Below are positions 30,386 through 36,013 of a stretch of DNA of 36,013 bases, piece after piece. Below the pieces are notes generated by a model that was not told the origin of the DNA, did no database searches, and saw only the letters and a program-made list of their open reading frames with translations. A program made the translations under genes and the position numbers. Numbering within the stretch: the stretch's first letter is position 1; the number at the start of each line of letters is the position of its first letter. The stretch comes from Lachnospiraceae bacterium (GTDB lineage: Bacteria > Bacillota > Clostridia > Lachnospirales > Lachnospiraceae): positions 1 through 36,013 of the forward strand of contig JAFXQK010000003.1 of assembly GCA_017527205.1 (NCBI GenBank). Direction: 5' to 3'.

Positions 30386-31957
30386 ATGGCTATTCAATCA
30401 AAGAACCCCATTATGCCCGGCTTTTATCCGGATCCCTCCATCTGCGCTGTGGGAGAGGATTATTATCTTGTGAATTCTTCTTTTGCTTATTTTCCGGGCC
30501 TTCCTCTGATGCATAGTAAGGATTTGGTGCATTTTGAGCAGATTGGAAATGTCCTGGATCGCCCTTCCCAGCTTCCGCTGCCAAAGGCTGGCGTGTCCAG
30601 AGGTTTATTTGCACCTACGATTCGTTATCATGAGGGAACCTTCTACGTGATTTGTACGAATGTAAGCTATGGCGGTAATTTTGTCGTGACGGCAGAGAAT
30701 CCTGAGGGACCTTGGTCGGAGCCGCACTATCTGGAGGGCGCGGATGGTATTGATCCTTCGCTTTTCTTTGACGCGGATGGAAAGTGCTATTATATCGGTA
30801 CGCATCCCAATCCCGCGGGCTGTCAGTATGACGGAGACTGGTATATTTACATTCAGGAGCTCGACGTCAAGAATTGGAAGATGGTCGGGGAGAAGCATGA
30901 CGTTTGGAATGGTGCCATGCGGGGCGTGCATTGGCCTGAGGGACCGCATCTTTATAAGATCGGCGAGTATTATTACATTCTTCACGCAGAGGGCGGTACG
31001 GGCCCTGAACATGCGGTATCCGTTGCGCGGTCCAAGGAGGTCTACGGACCTTATGAGAACAATTTCTGCAATCCCATTCTGACGCATCGTCACATGGGGC
31101 AGCAGTATCCCATCAAGTATGTGGGACATGCGGATTTGATCGAAACGCCGAATGGTGAGTGGTACATGACGATGCTGGCAGTTCGCCCGAAGGAGTGCTT
31201 CACGACCATGGGGCGCGAGACCTTCCTGGCTAAGGTGACCTGGGAGAACGATTGGCCCGTGGTAAATGCCGGCGTGGGCCTTTTGACGGATGTTGTGGAC
31301 GTGAATTTGCCGGCATGGCTTCCTGAAAAGGATGCGAATTCTTATACTGTGAGAACGAGGCAGAAGACCTGCGTACCCGGCAGCAGTCGCACCTATGCGT
31401 TTGCTTCCATGAAGGAGCTGGGCGATGAATTTATGACGCTTCGTGCGCCTTTGGACCAGAGGATGGCGCTTTCCGCGGGGGAGGGCTTAAAGCTCTCCTT
31501 TAGCAAGAATACCCTGACGGGAAGCGACGTGCCTTCTTATGTCTGCATTCGTCAGCAGCATCACTGCTTCACCGTCAGTGCGAGCCTATTGACGGCCTCC
31601 GTGGATGGTGACAATGCCGCTGGTTTGGTATTATTCCAGAATGAGTTTTATCACCTGAAGGTTGAGGTGAAGGCTGGGAAGGCTTCCCTGATTCTTTGCG
31701 AAAAGTCGGAGGACAAGGTGCTTGGAGAGCTTTGCATTGCGGGTGATGAGGTGACCGTGGGCCTTGAGGTTAAGGATCTTGAGGCAAAGGGCTTTGTCGT
31801 AGATGCAGACGGAAGGCGTGAGTTCGCGACGGCTGCAGACGTAAGGAACCTTTCAACGGAGGTTGCTGGCGGATTTGTGGGCTGTACGACGGGGCTGTAT
31901 GCACTTGGAGATGAGGAAAAAGCTGCGATATTTACAAAGTTTTCTTATCAGGCATAA
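30386..31957 (+). CDS. Family 43 glycoside hydrolase, beta-xylosidase/alpha-L-arabinofuranosidase type (523 aa)
   Basis: AAAGGAG (30373-30379) precedes the ATG. The N-terminal ~310 residues are a GH43 propeller of the beta-xylosidase type: base D16 (PGFYPDPSI), D123 (GIDPSLFF) and general acid E185 (WPEGPHLY), with SRGLFAPTIRYHEGTFYVI between. Residues ~325-520 are a C-terminal beta-sandwich (RTRQKTCVPG, FMTLRAPLD, YVCIRQQHHCFTVSASL, AAGLVLFQNEFYHLKV) usual for the two-domain enzymes. No signal peptide: it acts in the cytoplasm on short xylo- or arabino-oligosaccharides from the non-reducing end. It complements the GH43 and esterase upstream. Xylosidase and arabinofuranosidase activity cannot be told apart here. 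Confidence 0.92.
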   Translation: MAIQSKNPIMPGFYPDPSICAVGEDYYLVNSSFAYFPGLPLMHSKDLVHFEQIGNVLDRPSQLPLPKAGVSRGLFAPTIRYHEGTFYVICTNVSYGGNFVVTAENPEGPWSEPHYLEGADGIDPSLFFDADGKCYYIGTHPNPAGCQYDGDWYIYIQELDVKNWKMVGEKHDVWNGAMRGVHWPEGPHLYKIGEYYYILHAEGGTGPEHAVSVARSKEVYGPYENNFCNPILTHRHMGQQYPIKYVGHADLIETPNGEWYMTMLAVRPKECFTTMGRETFLAKVTWENDWPVVNAGVGLLTDVVDVNLPAWLPEKDANSYTVRTRQKTCVPGSSRTYAFASMKELGDEFMTLRAPLDQRMALSAGEGLKLSFSKNTLTGSDVPSYVCIRQQHHCFTVSASLLTASVDGDNAAGLVLFQNEFYHLKVEVKAGKASLILCEKSEDKVLGELCIAGDEVTVGLEVKDLEAKGFVVDADGRREFATAADVRNLSTEVAGGFVGCTTGLYALGDEEKAAIFTKFSYQA

Positions 31958-32045
31958 GACTGGCGCGCGTTGTCGTGCAACCTAACTGCGTAAGGATGTT
32001 ATGTCATGATTGCTGACAAATAAACAATGGGAACGAGGGGACAGC

Positions 32046-34040
32046 ATGGAGAAGCAATGCCGGCCTGGAAAATTGAATCATGATTTTAAGGCGTGGGAGC
32101 TGCTCCTTTTGGCTGTCCTCGTTCTTTATCCCATGCGTCACGTAGGTCTGGGCGGAGATCTGTGGGACGTGGGATATAACTATGGCAATTTCGCCTATTT
32201 TAGTGAGGAGGTTCTGGGAAAAACCTGGTTTTTCTCTACCTATCTGGCAAGTGCCGTCGGACATCTTTTGACCCTGTTGCCCTTCGGACATACGGTTGTA
32301 GGTATGAATGTTTATACGGGCCTGTTCGCCAGCATCCTTGCAGTGACGGGGTATCTGTTTTGTACGAGAGTGCTCCGGATTTCAGCCATTGCCGCCTTTA
32401 TGGGTGAGTTTCTTGCCCTTGGCATGTGCTGGTGCCCAACGGCGCTTCTGTATAACTATCTGACCTATCTTTTATTCTTGGCATGTGTGATTTTTCTGTA
32501 TTTGGGTCTGACGCGGGAGAAGCATTGGATGCTTGTTGCGGCGGGAGCCTGTCTGGGTACTAACATCTTTGTGCGTTTTTCGAATTTGCCGGAGATGGGG
32601 CTGATTTTGGCCGTGTGGGCCTATGCCATCTGGGATGGATGGGAGAGGCGAAAGAAAGGCAGGACAGGCCAGGAAGAAATCGAGAGCTCCAAAGGTAAGG
32701 CTGGTTTTTATCAGGGGACAGGCGGGAGTAAGGATAACGGAAAATGGTTCGGGAAGGCCCTTGGAAAGCTCTGGAAGGATACACTGTGGTGCTTCTTGGG
32801 ATATCTGGTAGCTCTGGCAATTTTTTTCCTTTGGATCTCTCTTCGCTATGGAATGTCAGATTATGTTGAGGGCATTCGACTTTTGTTTGACATGACGGAC
32901 AGCGCTACGGACTATAAACCGATTTCCATGCTGCAGGGTCTGCTTTGGCCATTTAAGGCGGGGCTTTATTGGATCCTTCGATTGGCATTCTTTACGGCGA
33001 TGGTCTTTGTGGTTGGATTAGTCTCGGATGCCATACCGCTGTTATTTCACGGCTCAACGCAGCGGCAGGCTCGCAAGGTCTTTCGGATTTTGGGGACATG
33101 CGGATGTATCGCCGTTTGCATTTTCATGATGTTTTGGATCTTGGGGATGGGAAAGGGCCGAAATGGATTTACCTCGTTCCTGTATTATAGCTATGATCCC
33201 GTCTATTGGCCGTGTGCCTTGTTTTGGATGCTGGCACTAGGCATTGGTGCGGTTGAGGTGCTTCGCCCGGGAAATGCGAAGGGAAACAGGCTGTATGGCA
33301 TGCTCTTGATTTTGGTTGGCGTTTTGACTTCTCTGGGCAGTAACAATGGAATTTATCCCAGCTTTAACAATTTATTTGCACTGGCTCCCTTTGTCTTGCA
33401 GAAGGTCACTGAGTTTACAAAATTTGTTTGGAAAAAGTCTCGGGAGAGGCGTGACTCCAGTGAGGAATTTCGGCCGAGCCTATTGCCGATTTGCCTTGTT
33501 TTATGGGTTTTTCTTTGCTTTTGTGTCGTACAATTTACCATGTTTGGCGTGAAGTTTGTGTTCTGTGAAGGGGGCGGCATAGAAAATGCACATGTTATGG
33601 TTACTCAGAACAGGGCACTAAAAGGACTATATATGCCAGAGGACCGTGCGAGGGATTTACAGGAGCTGAGTAGCTTCGTTTCTGATCAGGGGTTGTTGAC
33701 TAAGGAAGTCATTTTACATGGAAATATTCCTGCCGTGGCATTTTTCCTCGGAATGCGTCCCGCGTTCCATTCCTGGAATGATTTGGCGTCCTTTGGATAT
33801 GACGTCATGCAGGATGCGATGGACGAGCTCATGAAGGAGATTGGTAACCGCGAGAGTGGAAAGCCCGTGGTGATAGCGGCAAGGAGTTATGCGGAATATG
33901 GCCCGATCACGCCGGATGATTCAGAGGGTGTGACTATGGAGAAAGATCCCAAATGGATGCTGATTCAGCGTTTCATGGGAATCTATGGATATCAGAAAAC
34001 CTTCGAGAATGAAAGATTTGTCGTATGGCAGATCCCGTAA
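32046..34040 (+). CDS. Polytopic membrane protein, possibly a GT-C-type glycosyltransferase (664 aa)
   Basis: GAGGGGA just before the ATG at 32046 fixes the start; an in-frame TTG at 32010 is rejected. About ten to twelve hydrophobic segments cover residues ~15-515, with a long charged loop at ~205-245 (ERRKKGRTGQEEIESSKGK). The first large outer loop, GLGGDLWDVGYNYGNFAYF, is acidic and aromatic, and the C-terminal ~140 residues form a soluble outer domain (LHGNIPAVAFFLG, KPVVIAARSYAEYGPIT). This layout (acidic first loop, many helices, soluble C-terminal domain) resembles GT-C enzymes that use lipid-linked sugars, but I see no decisive motif. It stands alone, 88 bases after the GH43 gene, with its own terminator. 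Confidence 0.75.
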   Translation: MEKQCRPGKLNHDFKAWELLLLAVLVLYPMRHVGLGGDLWDVGYNYGNFAYFSEEVLGKTWFFSTYLASAVGHLLTLLPFGHTVVGMNVYTGLFASILAVTGYLFCTRVLRISAIAAFMGEFLALGMCWCPTALLYNYLTYLLFLACVIFLYLGLTREKHWMLVAAGACLGTNIFVRFSNLPEMGLILAVWAYAIWDGWERRKKGRTGQEEIESSKGKAGFYQGTGGSKDNGKWFGKALGKLWKDTLWCFLGYLVALAIFFLWISLRYGMSDYVEGIRLLFDMTDSATDYKPISMLQGLLWPFKAGLYWILRLAFFTAMVFVVGLVSDAIPLLFHGSTQRQARKVFRILGTCGCIAVCIFMMFWILGMGKGRNGFTSFLYYSYDPVYWPCALFWMLALGIGAVEVLRPGNAKGNRLYGMLLILVGVLTSLGSNNGIYPSFNNLFALAPFVLQKVTEFTKFVWKKSRERRDSSEEFRPSLLPICLVLWVFLCFCVVQFTMFGVKFVFCEGGGIENAHVMVTQNRALKGLYMPEDRARDLQELSSFVSDQGLLTKEVILHGNIPAVAFFLGMRPAFHSWNDLASFGYDVMQDAMDELMKEIGNRESGKPVVIAARSYAEYGPITPDDSEGVTMEKDPKWMLIQRFMGIYGYQKTFENERFVVWQIP

Positions 34041-34063
34041 TAAGGCTCAGCGGAGCTCATATA

Positions 34064-34107
34064 GAAAACCGGAAACGACCTGACGGTCATTTCCGGTTTT
34101 CATTTTA
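34064..34107. terminator. Terminator after the membrane protein gene
   Basis: GAAAACCGGAAA (34064-34075) pairs with TTTCCGGTTTTC (34090-34101), with a further GACC/GGTC inner stem, followed by ATTTTAT. It lies 24 bases after the stop at 34040. Because asnA ends at 34217 on the other strand and the arms carry A/T runs on both sides, it may also stop asnA transcripts. Confidence 0.85.
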
Positions 34108-34216
34108 TATACTCATTGGATCTTTCGATTGTTTGTCGATTACTTTTTTATTGTTTTCTTTTTTGTTTCTTTTCGTATGAAGCTTTTCTTTGGCGTTTTT
34201 TAGGTCTGTCTTTCCG

Positions 34217-35227
34217 TTACAGGAGCTGCAGGTTCTTTTCCTTTGCTTCCTGCATGACGTCATCCGGCCAGAGGGAACACTGTACCTCGCCAATATGAGC
34301 CTTGCGCAGGAAGAACATGCAGATTCGGGATTGTCCAATGCCGCCGCCGATGGTGTAGGGCAGTTCGCAGTTTAGGATGGCCTTATGGAAAGGAAGCTCG
34401 GCACGCTCCGGGCAACCAGCCTTTTCGAGCTGCGTCTTCAGGGAATTTTCATCCACGCGGATCCCCATGCTGGAGAGCTCTAATGCGATGTCCAGTACGG
34501 GATAGTAAACAACGATGTCAGCGTTCAGTGACCAATCATCATAGTCCGGTGCACGACCGTCATGAGGCTCGCCATTCTCCAGATCGTCTCCAATCTGCAT
34601 GATGCAAACGGCTCCCTTGGCCTTTGCAATGTAGTATTCTCTCTCCTTGGGAGAATAGTCAGGGAACATTTCTGCCAGTTCGCTCGTGGTGATGAAGAAA
34701 ATGTCATGAGGCAGAATCTCTTCAATGTAATCATAATGGATGGACATGTATTTCTCGGTCTTGCGAAGCACCTTGTATACCGTGCGGACGGTGTCCTTCA
34801 AGGTCTCCAGGTTGCGATCCTCCTTCGCAATGATTTTCTCCCAGTCCCACTGATCCACGTAAATGGAATGGATGTTGTCGGGATCCTCATCGCGGCGGAT
34901 GGCGCTCATGTCTGTGTAGAGGCCTTCATTGACGGAGAACCCATACTTCTTTAAAGCATAACGCTTCCACTTTGCGAGGGATTGTACGATTTCTCCTTCT
35001 TTTCCATTCTCATACTTTATGTCGAAGGATACGGGACGCTCCACGCCGTTCAGGTTGTCGTTAAGTCCGGAAGTTGGATCAACAAAAAGAGGAGCGGACA
35101 CGCGCAGAAGGTTCAATCTTTCTGCAAGCAGTGTCTGAAAAAAGTCTTTTACGGTTTTAATTGCGATCTGAGTATCATAGAGGTTTAACTCGGAATGATA
35201 ACCCTTCGGAAGTTTTAAGTTACTCAT
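34217..35227 (-). CDS. asnA: Aspartate--ammonia ligase (asparagine synthetase A)
   Basis: Makes asparagine from aspartate, ammonia and ATP through an aspartyl-AMP intermediate; cytoplasmic and related in fold to class II aminoacyl-tRNA synthetases. With the start at 35227 the protein has 336 residues, the usual length; the in-frame ATG at 35251 lies upstream of the GAAAGG ribosome site and is rejected. Family motifs are intact: LNLLRVSAPLFVDPTSGLNDNLNGVERPVSF, KWKRYALKKYGF, GLYTDMSAIRRDE, YVDQWDWEK, then SLNADIVVYYPVLDIALELSSMGIRVD and the ATP-binding LPYTIGGGIGQSR near the C-terminus. It is a monocistronic housekeeping gene facing away from the HPr-like gene. Confidence 0.97.
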   Translation of the reverse strand: MSNLKLPKGYHSELNLYDTQIAIKTVKDFFQTLLAERLNLLRVSAPLFVDPTSGLNDNLNGVERPVSFDIKYENGKEGEIVQSLAKWKRYALKKYGFSVNEGLYTDMSAIRRDEDPDNIHSIYVDQWDWEKIIAKEDRNLETLKDTVRTVYKVLRKTEKYMSIHYDYIEEILPHDIFFITTSELAEMFPDYSPKEREYYIAKAKGAVCIMQIGDDLENGEPHDGRAPDYDDWSLNADIVVYYPVLDIALELSSMGIRVDENSLKTQLEKAGCPERAELPFHKAILNCELPYTIGGGIGQSRICMFFLRKAHIGEVQCSLWPDDVMQEAKEKNLQLL

Positions 35228-35267
35228 GCGTTTTTTATACCTTTCTGGCATTCTAAGCTACCATATC

Positions 35268-35297
35268 TATTTAACAGCTTTTTGCCATGGATTGCAA
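35268..35297 (-). promoter_or_regulatory. Candidate asnA promoter
   Basis: On the minus strand, TTGCAA (35292-35297), an 18-base spacer and TAAATA (35268-35273), about 40 bases before the asnA start. The match is moderate. No riboswitch-like structure is evident in the 35252-35424 stretch. Confidence 0.4.
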
Positions 35298-35424
35298 GTG
35301 TTTTCTAAGGGAAAAACCAATTTTTTAGTGATTGCGACGTGCCTTTTCTGTACGAATCTGGATTTCATCCATAAAATCAACAGATTTCTGACGATATTTC
35401 AGATTTCTTTGTGAATCCTTGCGG

Positions 35425-35452
35425 TTTACATTTTACGGCAATTGATTAAAAT
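35425..35452 (+). promoter_or_regulatory. Promoter of the HPr-like gene
   Basis: TTTACA at 35425-35430, a 16-base spacer and TAAAAT at 35447-35452, ~60 bases upstream of the start. Five of six bases match the consensus in each hexamer. Confidence 0.55.
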
Positions 35453-35513
35453 AATAGTAATTCGAAGTTGGTTGCTTAAAGTTGTTTGGTCTTTAGAGAA
35501 AGGAAGGATTAGT

Positions 35514-35738
35514 ATGATCAAGACAATTCGATTGACCCCGGATGGTGTTAAAAATTTTGTAAATGTTGCTTCTAAGTGTGATTTTGACATTGACGTTAGC
35601 TATAATCGCTACGTTGTCGATGGAAAATCATTTCTCGGCGTGTATGCGTTGGATTTCAGCAGACCCTTGAAGGTCGTTTATGATGGATACAATGCAGAGT
35701 TTGAGGAGCTTTTGAATAAGCTTACGGTTGCCTGCTAA
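35514..35738 (+). CDS. HPr-like protein lacking the phosphorylatable histidine (74 aa)
   Basis: AAAGGAAGG fixes the ATG at 35514; an in-frame upstream extension is rejected. The C-terminal two thirds follow HPr (PTS phosphocarrier) closely: VVDGKSFLGVYALDFSRPLKVVYDG aligns with the region around the regulatory serine of HPr (K-S-[IF]-[ML]-G-V), and the length is close to normal for HPr. The segment that should carry G-[IL]-H-A-R-P reads TPDGVKNFVNVA, so the active-site histidine and the following arginine are missing. It cannot act as a standard phosphocarrier. A regulatory role (compare Crh, which lacks the histidine but keeps the serine) is a plausible inference. Confidence 0.82.
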   Translation: MIKTIRLTPDGVKNFVNVASKCDFDIDVSYNRYVVDGKSFLGVYALDFSRPLKVVYDGYNAEFEELLNKLTVAC

Positions 35739-35751
35739 TATGAATTTGTGC

Positions 35752-35769
35752 GGGTGAACGAAATCACCC
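35752..35769 (+). other. Small hairpin after the HPr-like gene
   Basis: GGGTGA (35752-35757) and TCACCC (35764-35769) with a six-base loop and no T run. It may protect the 3' end of the message; the true terminator is ~60 bases further on. Confidence 0.4.
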
Positions 35770-35825
35770 AATGTGTTCAAACGGAAAAAAGAATAGAGAT
35801 TGTCGATCAGACGATAAAATTTGAC

Positions 35826-35867
35826 ACCTCATATAAGATGGAGTAACATCTTATATGAGGTTTTTTG
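35826..35867 (+). terminator. Strong intrinsic terminator after the HPr-like gene
   Basis: A 15-bp perfect stem, ACCTCATATAAGATG (35826-35840) and CATCTTATATGAGGT (35847-35861), with a six-base loop, then a run of T. Confidence 0.93.
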
Positions 35868-35873
35868 TAGCGA

Positions 35874-35994
35874 GGAAGGAAACCAAGCGACTCGCGAAGC
35901 GAGGCATTTGGTTTCACCCGAGCGTACACGAAATAAAAGCGTAAGTAGCGAAGCGACGACATCTGCGAAGCAGATGGCTTTTATGAGTGATCAA
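35874..35994. repeat. Dispersed multi-hairpin repeat, copy B (first unit of a tandem)
   Basis: Hairpins AAACCAA...CTCGC-gaa-GCGAG...TTTGGTTT, then TAGC/GCGA with a GAA loop, then ATCTGC-gaa-GCAGAT, separated by ACCCGAGCGTACACGAAATA as in copy A. All three loops are built on GAA. The unit length to the next copy is 121 bases. Confidence 0.8.
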
Positions 35995-36013
35995 GGAAGG
36001 AAACCAAGCGACT
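35995..36013. repeat. Dispersed repeat, copy C, cut by the window edge
   Basis: GGAAGGAAACCAAGCGACT is identical to 35874-35892, the start of copy B, so a tandem array continues beyond the window. Confidence 0.8.

Noticed and set aside
35874..36013. Possible CRISPR array at the right edge
   Set aside because: The 121-base repeats are hairpin-rich and nearly contiguous; there are no short repeats with unique spacers and no cas genes.
1..36013. tRNA, rRNA, insertion sequences and phage genes
   Set aside because: None recognised: no cloverleaf-like segments, transposase or integrase motifs were seen on either strand.

Overview
The window looks like a chromosomal segment of a gut- or rumen-type Clostridia, most likely Lachnospiraceae (Butyrivibrio/Roseburia-like). 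This is inferred from moderately low GC, strong AGGAGG-type ribosome sites, GH43 xylan/arabinan enzymes without signal peptides, an AsnA-type asparagine synthetase, an HPr-like protein and large modular secreted proteins. No 16S gene or other decisive marker is present, so the taxon is a guess.

Region 1 (1-16139) is a tandem family of secreted proteins: one 3' fragment and four complete genes. Each ends in the same ~288-residue C-terminal module, nearly identical in DNA, and four of the five are followed by the same CTGCCTTGGA...TCCAAGGCAG terminator (one copy diverged). The N-terminal parts are unrelated: a 2144-aa protein with a 2.09-kb internal duplication; a possible propeller protein with an InlB-type repeat; a leucine-rich/DUF285-like protein; and a papain-fold (NlpC/P60- or CHAP-like) protein with Ig-like modules. 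Between the third and fourth complete genes lies a small RiPP-like unit: a 37-aa acidic peptide gene with its own promoter and terminator, then a radical SAM/SPASM maturase whose 3' end overlaps the papain-fold gene.

Region 2 (16197-25439) is a ten-gene, one-direction surface-polysaccharide operon. It opens with a PqqD-like gene (a peptide-recognition fold) and closes with an NTP_transf_5-type nucleotidyltransferase. Between them are an initiating sugar-phosphate transferase, GT2, LicD, a glycerol-3-phosphate cytidylyltransferase-like enzyme, GT11 (alpha-1,2-fucosyltransferase type), GT4, an EpsG-like polymerase and a MurJ/Wzx-like flippase. A convergent DUF1919 gene, another surface-glycan-associated family, overlaps the 3' end by 4 bases.

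Region 3 (26332-36013) is more ordinary: two cytoplasmic GH43 enzymes flanking a type-B carboxylesterase (use of imported arabinoxylan oligosaccharides), a 664-aa polytopic membrane protein, asnA on the minus strand, an HPr-like protein lacking the catalytic histidine, and a hairpin-rich dispersed repeat (one copy near 30270, a tandem pair at the right edge).

Working hypothesis: regions 1 and 2 form one surface system. A radical-SAM-modified peptide, a PqqD recognition protein and a dedicated polysaccharide sit beside a family of secreted proteins sharing one C-terminal module. This arrangement recalls, by analogy only, loci that couple a C-terminal homology domain to an exopolysaccharide cluster. 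The promoters of two family genes and of the polysaccharide operon share one architecture (TTGCnn-N17-TAnnnT with TG before the -10), which supports co-expression.
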